From the NCBI GenBank assembly GCA_910585075.1, contig CAJUED010000006.1, positions 1 to 64,000 of the forward strand: a DNA stretch of 64,000 nucleotides, in the 5' to 3' direction. Made by a program: the position numbers and the translations under genes. The notes under the pieces are model-generated. The model was not told the origin of the DNA. It saw nothing but the letters and a program-made list of their open reading frames with translations, and made no database searches. Origin of the DNA: an uncultured Lachnospiraceae bacterium. Lineage in GTDB: Bacteria; Bacillota; Clostridia; Lachnospirales; Lachnospiraceae. This document shows positions 16,350 to 25,119 of this stretch, piece after piece. The stretch's first letter is position 1; the number at the start of each line of letters is the position of its first letter.

Positions 16350-16475
16350 ATGACAATCTTACTTATTTTATTTGCACTTTATCTTATTGGTGGATGGATT
16401 TTTTATATTCGTAAATATGGCAAACAAAAATTAAAAGATTTGTTGGAAGATGATATATTTAAAATAGACCTCTAA
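16350..16475 (+). CDS. Single-pass membrane microprotein (41 aa)
   Basis: A 41-residue frame with a near-perfect GGGAGGA ribosome binding site 6 nt before the ATG. The first 20 residues form one membrane helix (TILLILFALYLIGGWIFYI), followed by a charged tail (RKYGKQKLKDLLEDD). This fits a small inner-membrane protein. It follows the 87-aa gene as a probable operon and is followed directly by a 21-bp hairpin. The function is unknown. Confidence 0.6.
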   Translation: MTILLILFALYLIGGWIFYIRKYGKQKLKDLLEDDIFKIDL

Positions 16476-16482
16476 AAAACAG

Positions 16483-16531
16483 ACTTTTATAAATGTAAGT
16501 CCTGTTTTGTAGGATTTACATTTATAAAAGT
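16483..16531 (+). promoter_or_regulatory. 21-bp stem-loop
   Basis: The arms 16483-16503 and 16511-16531 pair over 21 positions with a single G-U pair and a 7-nt loop (GTTTTGT). No T-run follows. Next comes a G/C-rich patch at 16535-16580 (ACCCCAAAGGGGT, then CAAGGAACC paired with GGTACCTTG), so this looks like a structured RNA or a replication/recombination site rather than a simple terminator. No gene is seen in 16476-16739. Confidence 0.5.
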
Positions 16532-16739
16532 ACACAAGGAACCCCAAAGGGGTGGGCTGTAGGCCGAGGTACCTTGCTCATACCGATACATTTTCGCTGT
16601 AAAGATTCTATTTTGGATTGTGGTACAATATAAGATTCCTACAAAAAGAGACCAGATTTTGAAACTGGTCTCCATGATTCCAGAACTGAATTTTACAATT
16701 ATTCCTGCTTATATCTCAATCAGATTTGCTAGTGTTTGC

Positions 16740-16919
16740 TTATTTGGAAGACTTTTTATTTTCCTCTTCTCTTTTCTCGATTACTTCTAATCCTAACCGA
16801 ATTAATTCAACTGTTGCTTCTGCTCGGTTCGGATATCTGTTTTCATATCTGAAATCTTCTATTTTCTTAAACATTTCATCATCAACACTCACTGTATATC
16901 TCGCTCTATTCGTACCCAT
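16740..16919 (-). CDS. Ribbon-helix-helix protein (59 aa)
   Basis: A short leftward gene with GGAGGT just before its ATG (16919). The 59 residues start MGTNRARYTVSVDDEMFKKI, a classic ribbon-helix-helix strand and first helix. A second helix follows (NRAEATVELIRLGLEVIEK) and a charged tail. It would act as a dimeric DNA-binding regulator, such as an antitoxin-like or plasmid-control protein. No toxin partner is visible. It diverges from a second ribbon-helix-helix gene at 17083. Confidence 0.75.
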   Translation of the reverse strand: MGTNRARYTVSVDDEMFKKIEDFRYENRYPNRAEATVELIRLGLEVIEKREEENKKSSK

Positions 16920-17082
16920 GTTTTACCTCCTTTTGGTTCAGTGCCATTATACACCAGTGCATCACTTTTGTAAAGGTCACAGTTATGGAATCAACTTGAC
17001 AATACATTTAAATGGCCGTAAAATGAATGGGTGAATTTGTGAATGTATAATGTAGTGCACCTACAGGAAGGAGGATGCAGAT

Positions 17083-17280
17083 TTGTCAACGAAAATGAAG
17101 AGGTTTACGATTGGTGTGGATGATGCCACTGCTGCGAGACTTGATCGTCTGAAACAAGTAAAATATTACAATAAGAGTCAATGCAAAATGATTCAAGATT
17201 TGATTATTGCAGGGTTGGATGCTACAAATGATGGTATGTCTTTAAAGGAAGACTGCACTGCCACAAGAGCACAACCATAA
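17083..17280 (+). CDS. Ribbon-helix-helix protein (65 aa)
   Basis: A 65-residue protein with an RHH core (KRFTIGVDDATAARLDRL, then SQCKMIQDLIIAGLD) and a short polar tail. The start is a TTG with AGGAAGGAGG 8 nt upstream. An internal ATG four codons later has no suitable spacing. It is arranged head-to-head with the leftward RHH gene 163 bp away, suggesting mutual or shared control. The first lipoprotein gene follows 53 nt downstream and may be co-transcribed. Confidence 0.7.
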   Translation: MSTKMKRFTIGVDDATAARLDRLKQVKYYNKSQCKMIQDLIIAGLDATNDGMSLKEDCTATRAQP

Positions 17281-17333
17281 AGGTTATGTAGATTACTTAA
17301 CAGTAAATATAATGAAAAAAAGGAGAACATAAA

Positions 17334-18371
17334 ATGATTAAAAAAGCACTATTTTCTGGACTTATTGTAATAATGACAATATCCATGACAGCATGTGGAA
17401 CTTCTGGAAAGCAGGAAGAAAAACAGGAAGACGAGGTTCAAGAAACTGTAGTACAGCAGGAAGAATCTGATATTGCAGAAGTGGAAAATGAGGAAGAAGG
17501 GTATATTGAAGAAGATGAATCGTTCTACATAGAAGAAATTTGCTATATGTACAATGACTATCTCCTTGGAAACATAACAGAAGAAGAAATGGCAGATGTT
17601 GAGGAAATTTATGGTGTCACGATAGATGAAGCAGAGAGCATTTTCATGGAAAATGCAGATGCATTTGGATTTGGAGAATCGTTAGCAGTTGCAGAAAGAC
17701 CTTACTTTGAAGCAACAGAAGAAATCAAAAATGCTAATCTGATGCAGTTAAAGATGCAGGTTGCAGATATGATGCTTGAACAGTATATGAATGTAGCAGA
17801 CTGCATTGAACAGATAGAAAATAGTAAACTGCCTTTTTCTTATGAATATAATCCAGATACCCTCGTCAGTGGTGACAGTGCATATAAAACGATAGAAGTC
17901 TATCTTGATGGTGAAAAGTATATGAAAATTAATGTATGCAATCCACCTCGATATTTTGGGGATAAGGAAACACGAAAATTAAGTGATTGTGTAGCATACT
18001 ATATTGAAGTCGTAGATTATTCTAATGTTTATTATGCTGGTGGACTTCCTGCTCTTGATGGTGGAATCACCAGAGAAGAATTTGATACACTTATCCAGAA
18101 CAATTATGGTGACTTGAGCGAAAAAATAAATAAATATGAAACGACAGGGAATGGATATCAAGTAACATATCGTATGAGTGGTTATCCTGTACATTTGTCA
18201 AATTACCTTTTGCAATGTGATGATGCTACTGTTTATCATATGTCATATTTTTATCGTGCACAGTTTGACGAAACTGGACAGAATCTACAGAAAGTAACGA
18301 TCGAATCCTCAGGAGAATCTCTTTGGAATAAAAAAGATATAAATGAAGGTGATGTGATTATAGAAAGATGA
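17334..18371 (+). CDS. Lipoprotein of element B (345 aa)
   Basis: An exported lipoprotein: KK start, hydrophobic helix and lipobox MTAC with the lipidated Cys at residue 21. A highly acidic linker (about 25-70, rich in Glu/Gln) follows, then a globular domain of unknown fold. A repeated EEM/EEI-type acidic helix appears early, and the C-terminal part is Tyr/Asp-rich with beta character. AAAGGAG precedes the ATG. Surface lipoproteins carried by mobilizable elements can act in exclusion or host interaction. I do not recognise this one. Confidence 0.7.
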   Translation: MIKKALFSGLIVIMTISMTACGTSGKQEEKQEDEVQETVVQQEESDIAEVENEEEGYIEEDESFYIEEICYMYNDYLLGNITEEEMADVEEIYGVTIDEAESIFMENADAFGFGESLAVAERPYFEATEEIKNANLMQLKMQVADMMLEQYMNVADCIEQIENSKLPFSYEYNPDTLVSGDSAYKTIEVYLDGEKYMKINVCNPPRYFGDKETRKLSDCVAYYIEVVDYSNVYYAGGLPALDGGITREEFDTLIQNNYGDLSEKINKYETTGNGYQVTYRMSGYPVHLSNYLLQCDDATVYHMSYFYRAQFDETGQNLQKVTIESSGESLWNKKDINEGDVIIER

Positions 18372-18401
18372 TTGCATCACAGCATATTAATTTTCCCCTC
18401 T

Positions 18402-18445
18402 TTTTCTTTCTCTTTTCTGCAATATAACAGAAAAGGGAAAGAAAA
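18402..18445. terminator. Pyrimidine/purine inverted repeat between the lipoprotein genes
   Basis: TTTTCTTTCTCTTTTCTG (about 18402-18419) pairs with CAGAAAAGGGAAAGAAAA (18428-18445) with one mismatch. It is a long A/T-rich stem without a following T-run. It may be a bidirectional terminator or an mRNA-stability element. Confidence 0.45.
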
Positions 18446-18509
18446 TGTGGTTGGAAATAAATCTGTAGTGATGTAAAATGGAAAAGCAATTAATTCAGGG
18501 AGGGGAGAA

Positions 18510-19901
18510 ATGCTTCATATGATGAAGAAAAAAAGGACAATAATTTTATTCTGCATTGCAGTAATGCTATCATTATCTGCTTGCAAGCAGACAGAAATTG
18601 AAGATGCTTCTGTTATTGAGCAGGATGCAGAAATCGAAGAAAGCATTGCTGTAGAAGAAGAACCAGAGGAAGAAGAACCAGAGGTTCAGGAAGAGGAAAT
18701 TGAAGAAGAACCTGAAAAAGAAGAGGAAGAGGAACTTTTAACCTATGTAGAAGAAAATGGGTTAGAGTATTGTGATTTTTCTTCTGTTGAAACAAGTGGC
18801 ATGGCAATGGCATCTGATAATCATGATGATTATATTATGACAAAAGTATCATTTGAACTTAGTGATATTGTTGTCAAAGATGCTGAGGAAGAAGGTTATA
18901 AGACAGTAGAAGTAACACAGGAAATTAAGGGTTATCGTTGGTTTGATGGTAAGGAGTACAAAACTTATGTATTGTTTCCTTCTGCTGTAATTGCAGATGC
19001 ATACACAGGGTTAATTGTTCCAAATGTAAACCTTGATGGGAGGAATGAATCAACAGATGAATTTGCTGCTGATATTGAATGGGATGGAAAAACCTATCAT
19101 ATCTCATACTTTGAGGAGTCAAAGTGGGAAGATGGAACAACATGGGAGAAATCAGAAGATGGATATGTATGGAATTGTGCTGCATATGTCACTCTTACCA
19201 TTACTATTCCTGATGATTATGATGGGTTGACTTTGCTTCTCCCTCCTGTGCTTGCAACTACTGATGAACTTTATTCCTATCAGTACATCATGGACTACTA
19301 TGCAGATGAGGACTTTTACCTGTTTAAGGTTGATACAACTGCAGAAGTAGAGGATGAAACAACTGATGATTCCGAAAAAACTACTACTGATAAGGTTGAA
19401 AATTCTACTACAACAAAGGTAGAAGAAACCAAAAATCAGGAAGTAAAGCAGGAAGAGACAAAGGTTGAAACTACAAAACAGGATTCTGTAAAACCTGCAC
19501 ATTCTCATTCTTATACCGAAACTGTAACTGCAAATCCTACATGTTCCAACACTGGTAGCAAGACTTTTACATGTTCTTGTGGTGATAACTACACCGAAAG
19601 CATTCCTGCTAATGGTCAGCACAACTGGGTTGCTCAGACTGAGGTAATTCATCATGAATCTATGGGCCATATGGAGAGTACTCCGATTGAGGTTAATACT
19701 TTCCACTGTAGAGGTTGTGGTGGTTCTTGGACATCTTTAGATGAATTCAGAAATCATGGTTGTGACCATTCTCTTAGTATTGGTGGTAGTTTTTATTACA
19801 CTACTGAAACTACTTATGACAATACTTGGGTAGTAGATGAAGAAGCATGGGATGAAACTGTGACAACTTATACTTGCTCGACTTGTGGTGCAAGACAGTA
19901 A
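18510..19901 (+). CDS. Lipoprotein with Cys-rich C-terminal repeats (463 aa)
   Basis: A lipoprotein with lipobox LSAC at about residue 25. An extremely Glu-rich linker (about 35-75) precedes a central beta-rich domain (about 80-270). A Thr/Glu/Lys linker (280-330) leads to a C-terminal region with several CxC/CxxC pairs: a PTCSNTGSKTFTCSCGDNY motif, then CRGCGG and CSTCGARQ at the very end. The first resembles the Cys-containing cell-surface repeats found in many Clostridia. Zinc or disulfide binding is possible. GGGAGGGG lies just upstream; ATGs at 18519 and 18522 are alternatives. Unknown role, probably a surface function of element B. Confidence 0.65.
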   Translation: MLHMMKKKRTIILFCIAVMLSLSACKQTEIEDASVIEQDAEIEESIAVEEEPEEEEPEVQEEEIEEEPEKEEEEELLTYVEENGLEYCDFSSVETSGMAMASDNHDDYIMTKVSFELSDIVVKDAEEEGYKTVEVTQEIKGYRWFDGKEYKTYVLFPSAVIADAYTGLIVPNVNLDGRNESTDEFAADIEWDGKTYHISYFEESKWEDGTTWEKSEDGYVWNCAAYVTLTITIPDDYDGLTLLLPPVLATTDELYSYQYIMDYYADEDFYLFKVDTTAEVEDETTDDSEKTTTDKVENSTTTKVEETKNQEVKQEETKVETTKQDSVKPAHSHSYTETVTANPTCSNTGSKTFTCSCGDNYTESIPANGQHNWVAQTEVIHHESMGHMESTPIEVNTFHCRGCGGSWTSLDEFRNHGCDHSLSIGGSFYYTTETTYDNTWVVDEEAWDETVTTYTCSTCGARQ

Positions 19902-20000
19902 ATGCATAGAAAAGAGGACTGAAAAAATATTTTATAAATTTATTTTTATCTAATATCTTTTTTAGTTATGATTACAAAATAAATCATATCAATAATTATT

Positions 20001-20030
20001 AGAGGATGCATCTATCAGCATCCTCTTTTC
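20001..20030 (+). terminator. Terminator after the second lipoprotein
   Basis: AGAGGATGC (20001-20009) pairs perfectly with GCATCCTCT (20018-20026), followed by TTTCATTCTT. The rest of 19902-20301 is AT-rich and shows no gene. Confidence 0.75.
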
Positions 20031-20301
20031 ATTCTTCTTCCATTTCTTTTTTTCAAATACATTTTTTGGTACAATATAATTTGTTTTATCCTTCTTTTTC
20101 TAATTTAATTTATTTATGGTAATTAATTAACTTGCTATCATTCAAAACAATTTAATAAATAAATGAAAAAAAGGGGAATTTGGGAAAAGTCCTTAAATTT
20201 TATTCCTTAAGGAGTTTTAAAAAAAATTTTCCATTGAAATTAATCAAAAACCTTGTATTTATCAGCAACATCAGATTTTTTATAAATCCTGAAAAATGCT
20301 T

Positions 20302-21474
20302 TTATAAATCTTTAGGAACAGAGGAATCATATGCAAGTTCAAGATTTGAAAATATCTCGTTTATTTTTGCAATATCGTTGTTTTTGTAAACATCATTTTC
20401 AATTTTAATTTTATCAATCGCTTTAATTGTTCTTGTGCAGTATCTGCTGCTATTGGGGATGCAGCGAATAGCATCATAGACCTGTTCGATATCGAGAATG
20501 TAAGGACATCCATGCAGTTCTGCCCTGTTTCTGATTTCCTGCATCAATAAACTGTGCCAAGTTTTTGAATTTTTATCTCTACAAAATTTAATCAATTTTA
20601 GTAGTTCTTTCTTTTTTTGCAGTTCCCACTTCTGGTGTCTTTTGATAACCTGTTTCTGAAATTTTTCTACAAACCAATTAGCGATTATTGTATCGTTTAA
20701 TTCCATCCATGAGGTAGTACCAAACTCAGCACCTATCTTTTTGCTGTTGAGCAGTCTGTATTCGATTCTTAAAAATTGGGGAGGGCAATCTTCTTCTTTG
20801 TCATCTAAAACCATTTCGGTGTCTTTCATCTGTTTGCTTTTATTATACATGATAAGTTCAATGGATTCATTCCCTCTCATATAAGATTCAGGATTTAATG
20901 TGGTCTTGCTCTTATCTTTTTCTACTTCCTCATAAGTGCTCATTTTTTTTAGACTTGATTCAGGAAAAGACATCAAATGCTTTAGTGCCCTGCTATAATT
21001 TTCAAATGCCTGTGACAATGAAATGTTCGTGTTGACTTCAATGTAATTAATTTTAATATCGTCTGCAACCAACCTGATGCCATAATGATCTGAAATATAC
21101 ATCAAGACTTTTTCAAGGTGGTCTGTGTATTCGGGATATGACATAGGCACAAGGTTATTACCCCTCGCATATGTGACTGTTAAAGTAAGATGAATATATT
21201 CATACAGTTTTCCAAAATTATTAATTTTGCAACCGATCACAAGATCGGAAAATATCTTGTTATCTTTGATGATTATTCTCTTTATCCCTGTTCCATCTGG
21301 TAAGCATCTGATATGTGCCATTTCTCCTGCTGTTTCAATCTTGACACATCTGTTCTGTGTTAGTTTCGCATAATCAATCCCATCTTTCTTATCTAAACCA
21401 AAGTTATAGAACTTGATTTTATCAATGCCGATCTTTGGACATGATTCTCCTGCATTATTAATTGCTGAATCCAT
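20302..21474 (-). CDS. Replication-initiation-like protein of element B
   Basis: A 390-residue protein of the same size and layout as the element A initiator. It has an N-terminal beta-rich region, a central strand FLRIEYRLLNSKKI (about 245-258) comparable to FEISLSRKYL in A, and a basic helical C-terminal part (KWELQKKKELLKLIKF). I assign it to plasmid-type Rep proteins with moderate confidence. GGGAGGG at 21481-21487 selects the ATG at 21474 over an upstream in-frame ATG. It is transcribed leftward, opposite to xis-int, from a 468-bp AT-rich gap (21475-21942) that could hold the replication origin; no clear palindrome stood out there. Confidence 0.5.
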   Translation of the reverse strand: MDSAINNAGESCPKIGIDKIKFYNFGLDKKDGIDYAKLTQNRCVKIETAGEMAHIRCLPDGTGIKRIIIKDNKIFSDLVIGCKINNFGKLYEYIHLTLTVTYARGNNLVPMSYPEYTDHLEKVLMYISDHYGIRLVADDIKINYIEVNTNISLSQAFENYSRALKHLMSFPESSLKKMSTYEEVEKDKSKTTLNPESYMRGNESIELIMYNKSKQMKDTEMVLDDKEEDCPPQFLRIEYRLLNSKKIGAEFGTTSWMELNDTIIANWFVEKFQKQVIKRHQKWELQKKKELLKLIKFCRDKNSKTWHSLLMQEIRNRAELHGCPYILDIEQVYDAIRCIPNSSRYCTRTIKAIDKIKIENDVYKNNDIAKINEIFSNLELAYDSSVPKDL

Positions 21475-21942
21475 AAAAATCCCTCCCTTTTTCAAACATT
21501 TGTTCTTTTATGGATTCAGAGTAACAAATTCGATTGATGCCACCTTTTTTGCAAAAATGGACATTTTTTTTCTGTTGTAAACTAAAGTAAATCCCCTGAC
21601 TCCAAAAAATGCTGTCTGCATGAAAAATGAGAGATTTTTGTTTTGTTTGAATAAAAATGAAAAAATTTAAAGGAATTTTTATATCAGATAGTCAAAAGAA
21701 AAAGTTCTATTTTCGCAAGATTGGCATTAAAAAAAGTATGATAAAGTTTTCCTTGCTTAAAGAAAATCCTGTAAATAAAAGGAAAGGGGGAAGACGATTA
21801 TATGAAAATCAAAAACAGGGAAACAAGCACCATAAACCTGTACCAAATAAATTTATTTCTATAAAAAACTGTTTATTTTCGCCACGAATCAAAATTTTAA
21901 ACTGTGATATGATTTGCCCAGCAAGGAAGGAGGTGGAAAAAG

Positions 21943-22170
21943 ATGGATGATAAAGCAACAGATAACACACAAAGCAGAGATTTAAGACCAGGGGAAAAAT
22001 ATAACCTCACTATCAAAGAAGCATCATCTTATTTTGCAATTGGTGAAAAGAAACTTCGCAGGATTGCAGAGGAAAATCCAGATGCAGGATTCGTTTTGAT
22101 GAATGGAAGTCATATGCTGATAAAAAGGGTAGCATTTGAAAGATACATAGATATTGTAGATTCAGTGTAA
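21943..22170 (+). CDS. xis: Tn916-type excisionase of element B
   Basis: A 75-residue winged-helix protein. The region YNLTIKEASSYFAIGEKKLRRIAEENP matches the Tn916 Xis DNA-binding helices, and FVLMNGSHMLIKRVAFERYI is the wing and final helix. A 15-residue polar leader precedes it. GGAGG is correctly placed. It lies 29 nt before integrase 22200, as in classic xis-int pairs. Its partner could be either of the two integrases downstream. Confidence 0.85.
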   Translation: MDDKATDNTQSRDLRPGEKYNLTIKEASSYFAIGEKKLRRIAEENPDAGFVLMNGSHMLIKRVAFERYIDIVDSV

Positions 22171-22199
22171 TTAATAGCAAGGAAAGGAGGGATATACCT

Positions 22200-23477
22200 A
22201 TGAGCACGAAAAGGAGGGATGCCAAGGGAAGAATACTTCGTTCAGGAGAAAGCCAGCAGAAGGATGGCCGTTACAGGTATACATATTATATAAAGGGGAA
22301 ACAGCATTGCTTTTATAGTTGGAAATTGGAAGATACTGACAGGGTTCCACAAGGCAAGCACCTTTGCGAATCATTGAGAAGTCAGGTTAAGGAATTAAAT
22401 AAATCATTGGAACAGGGAATTGCTTTCAGGGGGAATGGGATCAGTGTCCTTGGACTGGTGGAAAAATATCTCGCTATCCAGAATGCGAATGAGAAATTAA
22501 AAACTTCCACCAAAGCAGGTTATCAAACTTCGTTAAAACATATCAGAGAGGATGCAATTTCAGCAGTCCGCATTGACAAGATTAAAAAATCAGATGCAAA
22601 GAGATGGATTCTCTCGTTACAAGAAAAGGGGTTTGGGTACAGCACCATATCTTCCATCCATGGAGTTATCAAACCATCATTTCAGATGGCAGTGGATGAT
22701 GACTTGGTTATGAAGAATCCTTTTGATTTTGTATTAACCGATCTGGTTGCTGATAACAGCAAAAAAAGGGATGCTCTTACAGCAGGGGAACAAGAGGAAT
22801 TTTTAGATTTTATTAAGAATGATACATATTACAGCAGGTATTATGATGCAGTTGTAATCCTTTTTGAAACAGGACTCCGTATTGCAGAGTTTTGTGGACT
22901 TACTACAGACAAGATTGATGTAATTAATAGAAAGATTAAAATAGATATCCAGTTACATAAGGATAAAAATGGTTATTATCTGGAATCCCCTAAAACAGGT
23001 GCAGGTTTTCGTACAGTGCCAATGACAGACAGGGCCTACTGTTCTTTTAAGAATCTGATTGAAAGCCGCACTGCAAAACAGAAGGAAAAATGTGTCGAAG
23101 GTCAAAGAGGTTATCTCTGCTTTGACAGGAAGAATATGCCCAGATATGGTGGGCAGTGGGATAAGATTTTTGAAAGCATATGGAAACAATACAAGAAAAA
23201 CCATCAAACAGCATCCAACAAAATAACACCACATGTTTGCAGACACACATTTGCTACTGCCATGGCAGGAAAAGGGATGAACCCAGCAATCCTGAAACAG
23301 ATTATGGGGCATGACGATATATCAACTACATTTGCGATATATACACACCTGAAAGATGATGATTCCATGGGTGAATTGGAAAGGTTAGGACTCGCAGATA
23401 TGGGTAAAAATAAAGCAGAAAATGTATCTGTATGGGATAGCAAAAAGATAATTAAATATAAAAATCGTAGTGCTTGA
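22200..23477 (+). CDS. int: Tyrosine recombinase (Tn916-type integrase), first of two in element B
   Basis: A 425-residue integrase with the Tn916-like N-terminal domain (MSTKRRDAKGRILRSGES), a core-binding domain and a catalytic domain. The catalytic residues are Arg in TGLRIAE, Lys in SPKTGAG, HVCRH, His in IMGHDD and Tyr in FAIYTH. All are intact, so it should be active. It has a C-terminal extension of about 35 residues compared with the other two. It is more divergent in the middle region (NSKKRDALTAGEQ) than the integrases at 7542 and 23630. AAGGAGGG precedes the ATG. A strong terminator separates it from the next integrase. Confidence 0.9.
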   Translation: MSTKRRDAKGRILRSGESQQKDGRYRYTYYIKGKQHCFYSWKLEDTDRVPQGKHLCESLRSQVKELNKSLEQGIAFRGNGISVLGLVEKYLAIQNANEKLKTSTKAGYQTSLKHIREDAISAVRIDKIKKSDAKRWILSLQEKGFGYSTISSIHGVIKPSFQMAVDDDLVMKNPFDFVLTDLVADNSKKRDALTAGEQEEFLDFIKNDTYYSRYYDAVVILFETGLRIAEFCGLTTDKIDVINRKIKIDIQLHKDKNGYYLESPKTGAGFRTVPMTDRAYCSFKNLIESRTAKQKEKCVEGQRGYLCFDRKNMPRYGGQWDKIFESIWKQYKKNHQTASNKITPHVCRHTFATAMAGKGMNPAILKQIMGHDDISTTFAIYTHLKDDDSMGELERLGLADMGKNKAENVSVWDSKKIIKYKNRSA

Positions 23478-23484
23478 CATTGGT

Positions 23485-23526
23485 AAAAGCATCCTGTTTA
23501 TCTGGTAGATTCAGGATGCTTTTTTT
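23485..23526 (+). terminator. Terminator between the two integrases of element B
   Basis: AAAAGCATCCTG (23485-23496) pairs perfectly with CAGGATGCTTTT (23512-23523) and runs into a T-tract to 23526. Confidence 0.9.
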
Positions 23527-23550
23527 GTGCAATCCCTGTTAAATAATGGT

Positions 23551-23579
23551 TTGAGCATGTAGGGATTCCGTGATATACT
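23551..23579 (+). promoter_or_regulatory. Promoter of the second integrase
   Basis: TTGAGC (23551-23556) and TATACT (23574-23579) are exactly 17 bp apart. The second integrase therefore has its own promoter after the terminator. Confidence 0.65.
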
Positions 23580-23629
23580 AACTATGTGTTGTGGCATTGG
23601 CTCTCCAATTATAAGGAGGGATACACACA

Positions 23630-24859
23630 ATGAGTGTTAAGAGAAGAGACAAAAAGAACAGGATACTCAAGGATGGAGAGACACAATGCAAAGATGGAAA
23701 ATACAGGTTCACATTTTATGAAAATGGAGTGCAGAAATGCTTCTACAGTTGGAGATTAGAAAGGACTGATCCCCTTCCACAAGGAAAAAGGGATTGTGTG
23801 GCATTAAGGGATAAAGAAGATGAATTGCGAAAATCCAAAGACAGGGGACTTGTCTATCAGGGAGAAGGAATGACTGTATTGGAACTTGCAGACAAATACA
23901 CCTTGCAGAAACGAGGGGTAAAGCATACCACACAGGCAGGTTATCGTACAGTGCTGAACATTCTGAAAAATGATCCATTTGGAGCAAAAAGGATTGACAA
24001 GGTAAAACTTTCAGATGCAAAGATATGGTTGATTCAGCTTCAGGACAATGGGAGAAGTTACAGTTCCATCCATTCGATAAGGGGAGTGTTAAGACCAGCA
24101 TTTCAGATGGCAGTGGATGATGATTTGATTTTAAAGAATCCTTTTGAATTTCAACTTGCTACAGTAATTGTGAATGATTCAGTGACAAGAGAAGCAATTA
24201 CCTTGAAAGAAGAAAGACAGTTCCTGTCATTTGTGAAAAGTGACAATCATTTCAGTAAATACTATGAAGGAATCTGCATCCTCTTTAAAACAGGACTCCG
24301 TATTTCAGAATTTTGTGGACTTACCCTCTCTGATATTGATATGGAGGAAAAGACAATTAATGTAAACCACCAGTTACAGAGAAGCAGTAAAATGGAATAT
24401 CTCATTGAAGATACCAAAACAAGTGCAGGCACAAGGGTACTGCCAATGACTGATGAAGTCTATGAGTGTTTCAAGACGATTATCCAGAACAGACCAAAAC
24501 CCAAAAAGGAACCATTGATTGGAGGAAAAACAGGTTTTCTCTATCTTGATAGAAATGGGATGCCTATGGTCGCACTACATTGGGAAAAGTATTTTGAACA
24601 TATCGTTGAGAAGTACAATAAGATTTATCGTGTGCAGATGCCAAAGGTGACACCTCATGTATGTAGACACACTTACTGCAGCAACTGTGCAAGAGCAGGT
24701 ATGAATCCCAAAACCTTGCAGTACCTGATGGGTCATTCTGATATTGGAGTTACTTTGAATGTCTATACCCATGTGGGATATGATGATGCAAAAGCAGAAT
24801 TATCAAGGATAAATATGGCAGGAACTTCCCAAAGTCATGCATTCAGAAAACAGGCATAA
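23630..24859 (+). CDS. int: Tyrosine recombinase (Tn916-type integrase), second of two in element B
   Basis: A 409-residue integrase with N-terminal arm-binding domain (MSVKRRDKKNRILKDGE), core-binding domain and complete catalytic set: Arg in TGLRISE, Lys in EDTKTSAG, HVCRH, His in LMGHSD and Tyr in LNVYTH. It shares long blocks with the element A integrase (ATVIVNDSVTREAIT against ATVVVNDSVTREAIT, MPMVALHWEKYF in both). The two therefore probably recognise the same site at the PTP gene. AAGGAGGG precedes the ATG. It is the gene adjacent to the attachment site, the usual position of the active integrase. No excisionase lies directly in front of it. Confidence 0.92.
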   Translation: MSVKRRDKKNRILKDGETQCKDGKYRFTFYENGVQKCFYSWRLERTDPLPQGKRDCVALRDKEDELRKSKDRGLVYQGEGMTVLELADKYTLQKRGVKHTTQAGYRTVLNILKNDPFGAKRIDKVKLSDAKIWLIQLQDNGRSYSSIHSIRGVLRPAFQMAVDDDLILKNPFEFQLATVIVNDSVTREAITLKEERQFLSFVKSDNHFSKYYEGICILFKTGLRISEFCGLTLSDIDMEEKTINVNHQLQRSSKMEYLIEDTKTSAGTRVLPMTDEVYECFKTIIQNRPKPKKEPLIGGKTGFLYLDRNGMPMVALHWEKYFEHIVEKYNKIYRVQMPKVTPHVCRHTYCSNCARAGMNPKTLQYLMGHSDIGVTLNVYTHVGYDDAKAELSRINMAGTSQSHAFRKQA

Positions 24860-24954
24860 TTAATAGAAGAAAAATCAGACTATTGTTCTGAAAACCCATA
24901 GATTCAGGGTGCTTGAATGATAATTATGCCATCAAAAATCGGCAGATATCGGGG

Positions 24955-25108
24955 TTGGTAAAATGCAAAAAAGAGGGTCAATTTACCAACATTTTTACCA
25001 ACATTGAGTGCTTCAATATGCCAAGATATGCCATCTTATGGAAGAATCAGAGAAATTGACTAATCAGAGAAAACCTTGATTTTTCAAGGAAAATCAGTAT
25101 TTTCAAGG
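24955..25108. repeat. Right-end integrase-binding candidate sites of element B
   Basis: TTGGTAAAA (24955-24963) is followed by direct repeats TTACCAAC at 24983-24990 and 24995-25002. TTTTCAAGG occurs at 25081-25089 and 25100-25108; the first is part of a perfect CCTTGA-TTTT-TCAAGG hairpin. These mirror the motifs at 8972-9031. No gene lies in 24860-25119. Confidence 0.6.
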
Positions 25109-25119
25109 AGATTTAATAG

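Noticed and set aside
21657..21950. 97-aa plus-strand frame before xis of element B
   Set aside because: Composition is Lys-rich from AT-rich DNA, there is no ribosome binding site, and it overlaps the xis start region. It looks like noncoding upstream DNA.
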